A stretch of 64,000 nt of DNA from Polyangiaceae bacterium (GCA_041389725.1 JAWKRG010000005.1:434001-498000); one strand, 5' to 3'; counted from the stretch's first letter, positions 44,982 through 54,523 are shown. Numbers and translations: made by a program. Notes: generated by a model not told the origin, from the sequence alone.

Positions 44982-45266
44982 CTACTGACGAGCATCTGCG
45001 ACTCGCAGCAGTGGGTTCTTGCGATCGGCGCGCGGATCCAGTTCGAGCCCTCCGCCCTCTTCGCTGCAAATCTGTCGCGCCGTGTCGAAGGCTTCGGCCA
45101 GTGACAGTTGGCGCTGCCGACGCCAGGCGAGGAACTCCTCTGCGTCCAACGGGCCAATCACGGCTGCGACCAATCGGTCTCTGTCGTGGATGAGCTGAGG
45201 CTCCTCGGCCGCCCGACGCAGGACCTCGGAAAACCGCTGCTTCGCTTGGCCAATCCTCCAGGACAT
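44982..45266 (-). CDS. Phd/YefM-family antitoxin, apparently orphan
   Basis: The 94-aa product opens with WRIGQAKQRFSEVLRRAAEE and DRDRLVAAVIG, the typical Phd/YefM DNA-binding fold, and has a longer-than-usual C-terminal tail (to ADARQ). In type II systems a toxin gene lies directly downstream; here the next gene is the convergent VIT/VWA gene 2 bp away, and no toxin is seen upstream within 360 bp. The role is either transcriptional or in trans. Confidence 0.82.
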   Translation of the reverse strand: MSWRIGQAKQRFSEVLRRAAEEPQLIHDRDRLVAAVIGPLDAEEFLAWRRQRQLSLAEAFDTARQICSEEGGGLELDPRADRKNPLLRVADARQ

Positions 45267-45629
45267 GCTTCTTTTCTGAGATCTCGGGGTTGCTTGGTCA
45301 AGTTGCGAGCGAAACTCGCGCCAACCGCCTCTGCTGCAGCGGGGCTGCTATCCCGACGAATTGCTCGGATTTGTGATCGTTTTTGCGACATAGGCGAGCA
45401 TGTCCGCGAGATGATCACCGTGCTGAGCAACTCGCGCCCTTGAGTGCGCGCCGGCTCGCGACGAGCGGAGGCGGAACATCGTCCGCACCACCCAGGCAAC
45501 GCCGAATCCACTGTGAATCCCGCGCCACAAGTGGTTGAACCACTACGAGGTGATTCGACGACAGGGTAGCGCAAGTCGCTGTAATCATTGAGTCGAAACG
45601 CTGGCTTGGCGGTTGCTCTTAGGAGCAGC
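45267..45629. other. intergenic region without supported gene
   Basis: A 363-bp gap between divergent genes. It has a small hairpin GTGGTTGAACCAC (45531-45543) 87 bp upstream of the next start, possibly an operator. Frames in it lack ribosome-binding sites and have shadow-like composition. Confidence 0.5.
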
Positions 45630-47318
45630 GTGCGAACACTCAGCGGCTTCTCGTGGGTCGGCGCGGCGATTGTCGCGGCTGGACTCTGGCTAGCGCCGTC
45701 CGTCGCGTCCGCGGCTGACGCGGTCGAGCAAGGCTACGTCGTCACTCTCGAAAACGGTGACATCGTAGTCGACCTCGCCGCGGCGCGTGGCGCAAAGGTC
45801 GGCGACATCATCGAACTCTGGCGCCCGCTCTCGCTGCGGCACCCCGTGACGGGGCAGCGGGTGAAGGATCGCTTTCGCATCGGCAGCCTTCGCTTGACGC
45901 AGGTTCGGGATCACCTGAGCTTGGCGCGGCCCGAAGGCTCCCTCGCGCGCGAGCCAGCCGCGGGCGACGTGGTGCTGCTGCGGCGCGTGGTGCTTCCGGT
46001 CGCGCCTTCCAGCACCAAGCCAAGCGAGGCGACGGGTGCGCTACCGCCGAGCACGGGCCCGAGCGACAAGACCGCTCCGCCCGCAGAGGAGAAGCCGACT
46101 GCCGTGGCGAGCACGGATCCCGAAGAGCGCGAGGTGGGGGCGCTCTTCGATCGCTTGCGCAATGCACCGGTCAACACGCGCATCGTGGAGTACGAGCGCC
46201 ACGCGGCTGCGGCGCCCAAAGGACGCTTCGCCGCGGTGCTGTGGGAAGAAGCACAGTATCTGCGCCGGCTCCTGACGAAGGGCGAGGCTGACGCGCTGAT
46301 CAGCGTACAGAGCTTCGCGGCGCCGAAGTCCGCCATCGCGGATCGCGACTTGAGCATTGGCGTGGAAGTGACGGGTCCCGCGCGGGGCGCGGTACTGCAC
46401 TCCCGCCATGTGGGCGAGGTGGCCTACGTGACCACGCCCCTGACGCGGGTGGGCGCGGGTTACTTCACCACGCGCCTGCCCGCGTCTCGGGTTCTCGCTC
46501 CGGAGATCCAGTTCTTCATCGAGGCGACGAACGCCAAGGGCGAGTCCGTTGCCGTGGTGGGCAGCGACAACGAGCCCGAAAGCGTGGAAATCCACGAGAT
46601 CCCGAAGCCCACGCCACCGAAGCGGTTGGAAGCAACGGTGAGCCTGTGGACCGACTACGCGGACTACAACCGCCTGAAGCGCAACGACACGACCTGGCAG
46701 ACCGAGGGCTACGCCGGCATGCGCATCGGCGATGACGGCTTACGCGCGTTGCGCAGCGGCTTCGGCGTGTTCCGCGGCGTCGGCGGCTCCCTCGAAGATC
46801 TGGACGAGCTCGGCAAGAGCGCGCGGCGCGTTGGCTTGACCTACGGCTATCTCGAGGCCGAGTACGCCTTCACGGACTTCACTGCGCTGAGCTTGCGCGG
46901 CATCGTCGGACTTCGCGACGACGGCGTCGCTGGCGGAGCGCAAGCGCTGATTCGACTCGGCAGCGACCGCGGCACGAACTTGCAGATTGGCGGTGAAGTG
47001 CTCGGGGGTATCGGCCTGCGCGGCATCACGCAACTGGAGCTAAACGTCTTCGAGCGCGTCCCGATCCTGCTGCGCACGGAAGTCACCAATCAGCCCGCGG
47101 GTTCCACGGCATCCGCCGAGTCGGTGAATCCAGACGACCCGAACGCGCTTCCGACGGACACGTCGCTGGCGCGCGGCGAGGTGGGTGCGCGCGCCATCGC
47201 GCAAGTTGGCTACGAGATGTGGCCCGGCCTCGTGCTCAGTGCACGAGGCTCCTACCAGGGCAGAACCATCAAACATGCCGGACCCGGCTTTGGCGGAGCG
47301 GTGACGTACACATGGTGA
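45630..47318 (+). CDS. outer-membrane-type protein, first of an overlapping pair
   Basis: I choose the GTG at 45630, preceded by AGGAG at 45621-45625; the TTG at 45588 is less likely. The 562-aa product has a signal peptide ending VASAAD, an N-terminal beta module (about 30-105, VTLENGDIVVDLAAARGAKVGD) like the C-terminal domain of FlgT-type proteins, a helical part, an Ig-like strand region, and a C-terminal beta-barrel-like region ending in GFGGAVTYTW with a terminal aromatic. The next gene starts inside its stop codon region. Function unknown. Confidence 0.82.
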   Translation: MRTLSGFSWVGAAIVAAGLWLAPSVASAADAVEQGYVVTLENGDIVVDLAAARGAKVGDIIELWRPLSLRHPVTGQRVKDRFRIGSLRLTQVRDHLSLARPEGSLAREPAAGDVVLLRRVVLPVAPSSTKPSEATGALPPSTGPSDKTAPPAEEKPTAVASTDPEEREVGALFDRLRNAPVNTRIVEYERHAAAAPKGRFAAVLWEEAQYLRRLLTKGEADALISVQSFAAPKSAIADRDLSIGVEVTGPARGAVLHSRHVGEVAYVTTPLTRVGAGYFTTRLPASRVLAPEIQFFIEATNAKGESVAVVGSDNEPESVEIHEIPKPTPPKRLEATVSLWTDYADYNRLKRNDTTWQTEGYAGMRIGDDGLRALRSGFGVFRGVGGSLEDLDELGKSARRVGLTYGYLEAEYAFTDFTALSLRGIVGLRDDGVAGGAQALIRLGSDRGTNLQIGGEVLGGIGLRGITQLELNVFERVPILLRTEVTNQPAGSTASAESVNPDDPNALPTDTSLARGEVGARAIAQVGYEMWPGLVLSARGSYQGRTIKHAGPGFGGAVTYTW

Positions 47319-48511
47319 AGCACACACGACGAGCGAGAACCGGTGGCATGGCCTTGGCGCTGTGCACCGTGCTGGCCACGCCCGCGGCCATGGCCCAAGA
47401 CCCGAAGGCTGCACCAGACAAGGACTCAGCCCCTTCGAAGCCAGCAGCGGCCGCGACGTCCGCACAGTCAGCACCCATGCCGGTCGAGGCCCACGTGAGC
47501 CACGCGCCCCTGAGCGTGACGCCGGCTCACGAGAGCGTGACGATCAGCGCGGAGATCCTGCATCCCGAGCGCGCGAGCCGCGTGCTGCTGGTGTACCAGA
47601 CCGAAGCCCAGCCGAACTTCCGCACGGTACCCTTCAACCGCGCGAGTGATGGCCCTTATGCCGCGATCATTCCAGCGGAAGAAGTGCGTGCCACGTGGCT
47701 GGCCTACTTCATCGAGGTCGTGGATCTGGACGGCAAGCGACGAACAGTGTTCGCGTCCAGCGCGGCGCCCCACATGGTGCAAGTGCCCGAGGACTTGATG
47801 GACCTGCGCGAGAACGCATTGTCGGAGCGTCTCGGCGGTCGCCGCAGCGTGGTCAGCGCCACGGCGGATTACGTGTCCTTCGGCGATAGCGTGGCCGAGG
47901 TGGAGAACCTGACGACTCGTCTCGTCGAGCAACGCGAAGTCAGCGACTTCTACTACCGCATCGAGGGCGCCTACACCTATCGGCCCTTGCGCGCCGTCAC
48001 CGAGTTCTCGGTGCGCATCGGCGTCATACGAGGAAAGGCTCCGGTGCCCTTTCAAGAGCTTCAACCCGGCCAATCCGAAGAAGAACGCTTCGACGTGGGT
48101 CTGAACTACGGCGCGCCGACCGTGCGCTTTCGCCTGCACGACTTGGTGCACATGGAGGCGGAGCTGCTGACCAGCATCAACCAGGTGGGTTTCTCCATGG
48201 GTGGGGGTGGCGCGTTGCTGTTCGGTGATCCCTACGGTTCGAAACTCACGCTGGGTTTCGAGAGCGTGCAGACCTTCGGTACGCGCTTCTTCAGCCGTGT
48301 GGATGTGCTCGCTGCCAGTGGCGTGACGATCGCTCCGGTGCTGGAGATCACGAACATGCCCAGCGCCGATCGCTACGGCGTGCGGCTGCTCGCCGAAGTC
48401 GGCGTGGACGTGGGCAATGGCTTCACGGCGGCGGCGCGCGGCGGCTATCAAGCGCGTGACGCCGCCAGCGGCGGTCCCGCCTTTGGCGGCACCTTGAGCT
48501 ACGCCTTCTGA
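47312..48511 (+). CDS. outer-membrane-type protein, second of an overlapping pair
   Basis: The ATG at 47312 overlaps the previous gene by 7 bp (ATGGTGA). The 399-aa product has a signal peptide ending PAAMAQ, an acidic linker, an Ig-like region (about 60-150, VTISAEILHPERASRVLLVYQ) and a C-terminal beta-barrel-like region whose end, GPAFGGTLSYAF, parallels GPGFGGAVTYTW of its neighbour, with a final Phe as in outer-membrane barrels. The two are probably paired envelope proteins. A 12-bp hairpin terminator overlaps its stop. Confidence 0.83.
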   Translation: MVKHTRRARTGGMALALCTVLATPAAMAQDPKAAPDKDSAPSKPAAAATSAQSAPMPVEAHVSHAPLSVTPAHESVTISAEILHPERASRVLLVYQTEAQPNFRTVPFNRASDGPYAAIIPAEEVRATWLAYFIEVVDLDGKRRTVFASSAAPHMVQVPEDLMDLRENALSERLGGRRSVVSATADYVSFGDSVAEVENLTTRLVEQREVSDFYYRIEGAYTYRPLRAVTEFSVRIGVIRGKAPVPFQELQPGQSEEERFDVGLNYGAPTVRFRLHDLVHMEAELLTSINQVGFSMGGGGALLFGDPYGSKLTLGFESVQTFGTRFFSRVDVLAASGVTIAPVLEITNMPSADRYGVRLLAEVGVDVGNGFTAAARGGYQARDAASGGPAFGGTLSYAF

Positions 48512-48542
48512 GGAGCCATGCGTCTCCAAGACGCACGCTCCT
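48511..48542. terminator. hairpin terminator between convergent genes
   Basis: AGGAGC (48511-48516) pairs with GCTCCT (48537-48542) and GCGTCT (48520-48525) with AGACGC (48529-48534), giving a two-part 12-bp stem with a CCA loop and a small internal loop (CAT/AC). It overlaps the TGA of the + strand gene and lies 16 bp from the convergent stop at 48558. Confidence 0.65.
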
Positions 48543-48557
48543 GCGCTCTACGCCGCG

Positions 48558-49064
48558 TCAGCGCTGCAGGGCGGGCGCGCCGAGGAGCTTGTCGGCGCGC
48601 TCCCGCGCGCCGCGGACGCCGAACAGCGTGGCGCGATCTGGGGGCAGCACCGGGCCGAGCCCGACCGACGCGAGCACGGCGCAGAGCAGCAAGCTGGCCG
48701 CTTCCTTGGCCACATCGCTGAGGGACGCGGGCGCGTCCACGACCCACACACTCGGGCAGCGCTCCGCGAGCGCCGCCATCCCCGCGGCCTTGCCCTGCAG
48801 TTCTGCGGCGCGCGCGAGAACCAGGTCGTCTGCCTGACTCGCACGCGTTCGCACCGTCAGCACATCATCCACGCCCAAACCGTCGTGCCGCAGGCGCAGC
48901 GTGACGACGCTGGTGTCGCCACGCCGCTGCGCGTCCAACCCGGTCTCTGACGTCACCTCGAGACTCGCGCGAAAATGGCTGCGCGCGCTGTTCACCAGCT
49001 CCGCCAAGGGCAGAGCCGCGGGCGGACGCTGCGCGAAGACCCAATACTGTCGCACCTCGCCCAT
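48558..49064 (-). CDS. conserved-looking protein of unknown function
   Basis: The 168-aa product has a plausible N terminus (MGEVRQYWVFAQRPP) and a hydrophobic segment (about residues 123-140, ASLLLCAVLASVGLGPVL), with charged helices around it. The composition matches that of neighbouring real genes, and the reverse frames are poorer. It is convergent with the outer-membrane-type gene. I do not recognise a family. Confidence 0.62.
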   Translation of the reverse strand: MGEVRQYWVFAQRPPAALPLAELVNSARSHFRASLEVTSETGLDAQRRGDTSVVTLRLRHDGLGVDDVLTVRTRASQADDLVLARAAELQGKAAGMAALAERCPSVWVVDAPASLSDVAKEAASLLLCAVLASVGLGPVLPPDRATLFGVRGARERADKLLGAPALQR

Positions 49065-49361
49065 CTAGCTTCAGTGCGCCCGACGCGCAACGCAGGCGGG
49101 ACGGGCTGCGTGGGAGGCGACGGCAACGTCGCCGCGCGTCGAGACCCAACCTACAGACGCCAGCCCAACCGGCATCCTTGCATCTACCACCACGACTCCA
49201 AGAACGCAGAGATTCGCCAGGGATTGGTTGGAGCATCGGTGACGTGCACACAACCCACTCCCCTGGCGCCCCTTGGCGCTCGTTGCGGCCCTGGCGGTTG
49301 TGAAAGCAATCAGGTTGGAAGATGCTTGCACCTCGCACCTCCTCCAGCGCCGCGCTGGAAG

Positions 49362-50228
49362 ATGACGGACGAAAGGGCGGAAAGGCGTGCGATGATGGGA
49401 CGCGTGACGCACGAGTCCTTTGCGCCCTCGGGCGTGGTGAGCTTCCTGACGGACTTCGGCTTGCGTGATCCCTACGTGGGGCAGATGCACGCCGTCGCGC
49501 TGGCGTGCGATCCGGGGCTCAGGCTCGTCGATCTGTGTCATCACGCGCCACCCCAAGACGTCGGCGTCGCGAGCTTCTGGCTCGAGCGCTGCTTGCGCTT
49601 CTTTGCGCCCGGCGTGGTGCACGTGGTGGTGGTGGATCCCGGTGTAGGCAGCGAGCGGCGTGCGATCCTGGCGCAGGCGCGCGGCCAGGTTTTCGTCGCG
49701 CCCGACAACGGCGTGCTGTCCCGCGTGATCGATGGGCAGAGCGCGTGTTGGGAGATCGACGCCGGGCGCCTCGGCATCGACGTGGCGTCGCGCACCTTTC
49801 ACGGTCGCGATCTGTTCACGCCCGTCGCGGCACGCATCGCGGCGGGCCTGCTGCGCCCCGATGCGGTGGGGCCGAGCGTCGCGCCAATGGCAGCAGCGAG
49901 CCACGTGGCTGCGCCCACACGCGACGGCGACGACGTCGTCGGCCGCGTGCTGTTCGTGGATCACTTCGGCAACCTGGTGACGAACTTGGAGAGCGCACAG
50001 ATCGCGCAGGCGCAGAGCGTGCGAGTCGGCAACACGACCATTTCGATTCGCGGCACCTACGCCGACGCGGCCGAGGGCGAGCTGGTGGCGTTGGTGAGCT
50101 CGATGGGCACGCTCGAGATCGCGGTGCGAAACGGCAGCGCTGCGGCACGTCTCGGCGTGGGCGCGGGCGACGAAGTACGCGCGACGCTCCTGGATGCGGG
50201 CGACGAAGTGCGCGCGAAACGGGACTGA
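49362..50228 (+). CDS. SAM hydroxide adenosyltransferase (DUF62 family)
   Basis: The protein belongs to the fluorinase-like SAM hydrolase family: VVSFLTDFGLRDPYVGQMHA at the N terminus, VVVDPGVGSERRAI with the family Asp and Arg, APDNGVLSRV, and FHGRDLFTPVAARIA with the His. In relatives it splits SAM with water to adenosine and methionine. The C-terminal beta domain (GRVLFVDHFGNLVTNL) is complete. Start candidates are ATG 49362 (288 aa, chosen), 49392 and 49395. A small direct repeat encodes GDEVRAxL/K near the end. Confidence 0.9.
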   Translation: MTDERAERRAMMGRVTHESFAPSGVVSFLTDFGLRDPYVGQMHAVALACDPGLRLVDLCHHAPPQDVGVASFWLERCLRFFAPGVVHVVVVDPGVGSERRAILAQARGQVFVAPDNGVLSRVIDGQSACWEIDAGRLGIDVASRTFHGRDLFTPVAARIAAGLLRPDAVGPSVAPMAAASHVAAPTRDGDDVVGRVLFVDHFGNLVTNLESAQIAQAQSVRVGNTTISIRGTYADAAEGELVALVSSMGTLEIAVRNGSAAARLGVGAGDEVRATLLDAGDEVRAKRD

Positions 50229-50419
50229 AGCCACGACGCAGGGGACCATCGCGACCTCGCCGAGCGCTCGCCGCGTCTTCGAGCTAGCGGTACCGCGCGG
50301 GAACAGCCGCGGCGGGCCGCGCGTTCGAGCCAGAGCGCGGCCACGGAATTCCCGCAGATTTGCGCAAAGATCAGGGTGGGTGCGTGGGTCCACACGATCG
50401 CGCTAAAACCGACGAGCCC

Positions 50420-53248
50420 ATGACGACCCAGCGATTGCTCCCCCTTTTGCCGCTGACCCTCGGTCTGACCCTCGGCTGCGGCGCGGCTCAGGCCCAACCC
50501 GCGAAGGCTCCGGCGGCGAAGTCCACGGCGAAGCCCTCGGCCAATCCCGCCAAGAATCTGCAAGACGGAGAAACCGCGCTACGCGAGAGTCGCTACGCCG
50601 ACGCGGAGAAACTGCTGCAAGCCGCCGCACGCGGCAAGCAACGCGGCCGCGCGTTGACCTTGTTGGCCGAGGTGCAGCTGCAGACCGGCCGCTATGAGGA
50701 CGCGCACAAGACGGTGATGTCGGTCATGGGCGTGAAGGACGCCAAGGCCGACGCGGCGGTGATCGGGGGCGAAGCCCTGCGGCGCCAAGGCAAGCTCGAC
50801 GAAGCGGCGGCACTGCTGCAGCGTGTGACTTCGGAGCCCGAGGCGCGGCGCGCGCGCCTGCTCTTGGGTGAAGTTTTGCTCGAGAAGGGCGACGAGTCGG
50901 GCGCCAACACGCAGTTGATGACCTTGGTGGAGGACTACAACTCCGACAACATCAAAGAAACGGACGGTCCGGGCTTGGCCATGGTGGGGCGCGCCGCAGC
51001 GCTTCTGCGCAGCCCGCGCGACGCGAATGACGCTTTCAATCAGTCCGAGCGTGCCGAGAAGTTCAACGTGCAGACTCTGCTCTGGCGCGCGGAGCTGTTC
51101 TTGGACAAGTACGACCCCGGTCACGCCGAGGAAGTGACCAAAGAAGTGTTGGAGAAGGCGCCCAATCACCCCGACGCCCTGGTGTGGATGGCCCACGTGA
51201 AGCTGGCGCAAGCGCTGGATTTCGACGAGGCCGAACGCTTGGCGAAGAAGGCCTTGGCGATCAATCCGCGCCTGGCCCAGGCCCACTTCGTGCTCGCGGG
51301 CATTGCCCTGCGTGACATGGAGCTCGGCGCCGCCGAGAAACACGTCAGCGACGGCCTGCAGCACAACGCGCGCGATCTGGATCTGCTCAGCATGCGCGCG
51401 GCCGCCAAGTTCCTGGCAGATGACAGCGCGGGTTTCGATCGCACCATCGGCGAAGTGTTGAAGCTGAACCCGAAGTACTCTCGCGCCTACCAGATCGTCG
51501 GCGAGTACGCCGACTGGGAGCATCGCTACGACGAGATCGTCGCGATGATGAGGAAGGCGGTGCAGATCGATTCCGACGACGCCAAGGCCTACGCCCAGTT
51601 AGGGCTGAACCTGATCCGCGCCGGCGACGACAAGGGCGGCGTGCAAGCCTTGAGCACGGCCTTCGACAAGGATCCCTTCAACGTGCGGGTCTACAACACG
51701 CTGAACCTGTACGAGAAGACGATCCCGCGGGACTACGTGTCCGTCCCGGGCAAGATCTTCAACTATCGCTACCACAAGGACGAAAAGGCGATTCTGGAGC
51801 GCTACGTGCCCGGCTTGATGGAGCAGGCCTGGCGCAAGATGACGAAGTCCTACGACTTCGTGCCGAAGACGCCGGTGGGCGTCGAGCTCTACGCCGAGCG
51901 ACAGAACTTCGCGATTCGCACCAGCGGTTTGCCCGGAACGGCGATTCAAGGCGTGTGCTTCGGCAGCACCCTGGCCAGCATGAGTCCCAAGGAAGAGAAG
52001 TTCAACCTGGGCATGACCGTGTGGCACGAGCTGGCTCACGTGTTCCACATCCAGATGTCGAAGGCGCACGTGCCGCGTTGGTTCACCGAAGGGTTGGCCG
52101 AGTACGAAACCTTGGTGGAGCGTCCCGAGTGGAGCCGCGAGCACGATCCCGCGCTCTACGAAGCGCTGCGCAGTCAGCGCTTGCCGCAGGTGGGATCCAT
52201 GAGTCGCGCCTTCACCCGCGCGGAAGAGATGAGCGACGTGGCGACTGCCTACTACGCCTCCAGTCAGATCATGACGATGCTGATGCAGAAGTACGGCGCG
52301 CCCAAGGCCAACGCGATGCTCAAGGGTTGGGGCGACGGCAAGCGCACTGAGCAAGTGGTGAGCGCCGCGCTGGGCAAGTCCGCTGCGGATCTGGACGCGG
52401 AGTTCCGCGCTTGGGCCAAGACGAAGCTCGCGCGCTACGAGACGCAGTTCGTGCCCATGGGGCGCACCGGCGGCTACGAGCGCGCCAAAGAGGAAGCCGC
52501 GAAAGCGCCCAAAGACGCAGAAAAGCAGACGCGCTACGCGCTGGCGGCGCTGCGCGCGGGCAAGGCGGAAGAGGCGAGCAAAGCTCTGGATGCCGCCCTT
52601 GCGATCGACGCCGAGTATCCCGACGCGCTCTACATTCGAGCGCGGCTGCAGATGGGACAGCGTCAGGCGAGCGCGGCCCAGGCGACCCTCGAGCGGCTAG
52701 CGAAGAAGCGCGATGGATACGTCGTGCAAATGGCCTTGGCGGACGTCTACGAAGCAAGCCGCAACCTGGCGAAGATGAAGGCGGCCTTCGAAGCGGCGCA
52801 TCGCCTGGATCCGACCCAGGCGGAGCCCATGCAAGCGCTGGTGGATCTGGCGAAGAAGCAAGGCGACGCAGCGACGGAGCTCACCTATTTGCGCAAGCTG
52901 GCGGCGCTCGAGGAGCACGACGGTCGCGTGTTCCGTCGGCTGATGCGCGCGCTGATCGACAAGAAGGAATACAAAGAGGCGAAGGACGTCGGCGAACAGG
53001 CGCTATGGGCAGACATCGAGGGCATGGAGACCCACGCCACCTTCGCCGAAGCATTGGTGCACTTGAAGATGATCCCGCGCGCGATCTTCGAGCTGGAGTC
53101 GGCGCTGCTCTGCCCCGGTCGACCCAGCGCGAAGGCAAAGGTGCACGAGCAGCTGTCCAAGGCTTACAAGCTGGTGCCGAACGCCAAGAAGGCAGCCGAG
53201 CACGCGGCCCTGGCCAAGAAGCTCGCCGCCGTCAAAGAGAAGAAGTGA
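50420..53248 (+). CDS. TPR-repeat zinc metalloprotease-like protein
   Basis: The 942-aa product starts at ATG 50420 with an export signal (LTLGLTLGCGAAQAQ) that could be cut as a lipoprotein (Cys20) or a secreted form. N-terminal TPRs (about 45-410) precede a peptidase MA-type gluzincin domain with VWHELAHVFH (HExxH, about 536-545) and WFTEGLAEYE (third ligand Glu). More TPRs run to the Lys-rich end (KEKK). It is probably a periplasmic or surface protease or scaffold. Its 27-bp 3' end, with the stop, is duplicated 81 bp further on. Confidence 0.9.
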   Translation: MTTQRLLPLLPLTLGLTLGCGAAQAQPAKAPAAKSTAKPSANPAKNLQDGETALRESRYADAEKLLQAAARGKQRGRALTLLAEVQLQTGRYEDAHKTVMSVMGVKDAKADAAVIGGEALRRQGKLDEAAALLQRVTSEPEARRARLLLGEVLLEKGDESGANTQLMTLVEDYNSDNIKETDGPGLAMVGRAAALLRSPRDANDAFNQSERAEKFNVQTLLWRAELFLDKYDPGHAEEVTKEVLEKAPNHPDALVWMAHVKLAQALDFDEAERLAKKALAINPRLAQAHFVLAGIALRDMELGAAEKHVSDGLQHNARDLDLLSMRAAAKFLADDSAGFDRTIGEVLKLNPKYSRAYQIVGEYADWEHRYDEIVAMMRKAVQIDSDDAKAYAQLGLNLIRAGDDKGGVQALSTAFDKDPFNVRVYNTLNLYEKTIPRDYVSVPGKIFNYRYHKDEKAILERYVPGLMEQAWRKMTKSYDFVPKTPVGVELYAERQNFAIRTSGLPGTAIQGVCFGSTLASMSPKEEKFNLGMTVWHELAHVFHIQMSKAHVPRWFTEGLAEYETLVERPEWSREHDPALYEALRSQRLPQVGSMSRAFTRAEEMSDVATAYYASSQIMTMLMQKYGAPKANAMLKGWGDGKRTEQVVSAALGKSAADLDAEFRAWAKTKLARYETQFVPMGRTGGYERAKEEAAKAPKDAEKQTRYALAALRAGKAEEASKALDAALAIDAEYPDALYIRARLQMGQRQASAAQATLERLAKKRDGYVVQMALADVYEASRNLAKMKAAFEAAHRLDPTQAEPMQALVDLAKKQGDAATELTYLRKLAALEEHDGRVFRRLMRALIDKKEYKEAKDVGEQALWADIEGMETHATFAEALVHLKMIPRAIFELESALLCPGRPSAKAKVHEQLSKAYKLVPNAKKAAEHAALAKKLAAVKEKK

Positions 53249-53331
53249 GCGAGCTTGCCAGCGCTGCGGTTCGACGGTTGCCGCCAGCGCTGCGGTTCAA
53301 CAGTCGCCGCCGTCAAAGAGAAGAACTGAGC
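53224..53331. repeat. duplicated 3' end of the metalloprotease gene
   Basis: CGCCGCCGTCAAAGAGAAGA at 53224 with the following stop (to 53250) recurs at 53305-53331 with one mismatch in 27 bases. A second, nested repeat GCCAGCGCTGCGGTTC occurs at 53257-53272 and 53283-53298. Confidence 0.88.
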
Positions 53332-53332
53332 T

Positions 53333-54265
53333 TCAGCAGGTTGCGCCGAGGCAGGCGTTCATCTCGGGACCGCAGGACTGCTGCGCGCACTCGAGAATGC
53401 TGCCGTTGCAATTGGCGATCTCGTCCAGGTTCAAGAACGCGCAGGTCAGCGCCTGATCCACGAAGAACTGCACGTCGGGGCAGCCCTGTGCCACGCAGTT
53501 CGCGACGCAGCTCACGGAGAACTCCGGCGGATCTTTGTCGAGCTGCACGCAGCCCAGGGCGCAGGTGACGATCTGGAAGCAGTTCTTCAGGGTGCACTCG
53601 CCGCAATCCTTGGGGCAGTTGGTGCAGGTCTCGAACTCGCTCTCTTCGCACTTGCCGTTGCCGCACACGGAGCACACGCCGCAGTCCTTGGAACACGAAG
53701 CGCACGTTTCCGTGCCTTGGCAGCTTCCGTCACCGCAGCCGGGGCAGATGCCGCAATCCTTGGGGCACGTGAAGCAGTTCTCGCTGTTCCCCACCGAGCA
53801 CTGACCGTCGCCGCACTTCGCGCAAGCGCCGCAGTCGGGTGCGCAGGTCAGACAGCTCTCGGCGCCGTTGCACAGCCCGTCGCCACACTTCTCGCAAGCG
53901 CCGCAGTCCGCGGGACACGAGAAGCACGACTCGCCACCGTTGCAGCTGCCGTCGCCGCAGCTGGCACAGAGTCCGCAATCGTCAGGGCAAGACGCGCAGC
54001 TCTCCGTGGCCTGGCACGTTCCGTCCCGACACGTGTCGCACACGCCGCAGTCTTCGGGACAGTTGCTGCAGTTCTCACCCGCGCGACAACTGCCGTCGCC
54101 GCACCCCACGACGCCGCCATCCGTGCCGCCCGTGCCGCCCGAGCCGCCTTGGCCCCCGACGCCGTCGTCCGAGTCTTTGAGAGAGTCGCGCGCGCCACAG
54201 CCCGGAGCAAACAAGGCGCCGAGCAGGAACAGCGCGAAGAACAAAGCAATGCCACGCGTCTTCAC
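53333..54265 (-). CDS. lipoprotein with seven Cys-rich CGDGxC repeats
   Basis: The 310-aa product has a lipobox (APGC, Cys23) and a short Gly/Ser linker, followed by seven tandem modules of about 24 residues of the form CGDGxCxxxExCxxCPxDCGxC (residues about 55-225), each with six Cys. The rest (226-310) has more Cys pairs and ends in ACLGATC. The module resembles disulphide-rich repeats in surface proteins of Myxococcota. The repeats are too diverged in DNA to be recent. Function unknown; adhesion or ligand binding is possible. Confidence 0.88.
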   Translation of the reverse strand: MKTRGIALFFALFLLGALFAPGCGARDSLKDSDDGVGGQGGSGGTGGTDGGVVGCGDGSCRAGENCSNCPEDCGVCDTCRDGTCQATESCASCPDDCGLCASCGDGSCNGGESCFSCPADCGACEKCGDGLCNGAESCLTCAPDCGACAKCGDGQCSVGNSENCFTCPKDCGICPGCGDGSCQGTETCASCSKDCGVCSVCGNGKCEESEFETCTNCPKDCGECTLKNCFQIVTCALGCVQLDKDPPEFSVSCVANCVAQGCPDVQFFVDQALTCAFLNLDEIANCNGSILECAQQSCGPEMNACLGATC

Positions 54266-54436
54266 GCAGCGGAGTGTAGCACCGCGGCGCGACCCTTCGA
54301 AAATTCACGCGCCGGCGCAGTACCGAGGCGCGACACCCGCAGAACCAACGTCCTGCGCAGCGAAGGATTGGGCTGGGGTCTAGTGAGCGGCGGCTCGAAG
54401 CGGCTACTCATGCATGGCGCGTCACTCCCGCCCAGG

Positions 54437-54523
54437 CCGTCAGTCCGGATCGGCGTCGCTTTCGCCCGGTCCGTCAATCCGGATCGGCGTCGTTGCCGCG
54501 CTGGCCGTCAGTCCGGATCGGCG
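54437..54523. repeat. 34-bp-period repeat, three copies of a 19-bp core
   Basis: CCGTCA[GA]TCCGGATCGGCG occurs at 54437-54455, 54471-54489 and 54505-54523, exactly 34 bp apart, with one mismatch. The last copy contains the stop codon and final codons of the Uma2 gene (minus strand). Confidence 0.88.

Noticed and set aside
44982..45574. Complete toxin-antitoxin pair
   Set aside because: Only the antitoxin-like gene has support; the overlapping frames nearby have shadow composition and no toxin motif.
49071..50393. Minus-strand frame of 440 codons
   Set aside because: It opposes the DUF62 gene, which has strong family motifs; the reverse translation is Arg/His/Ala-rich.
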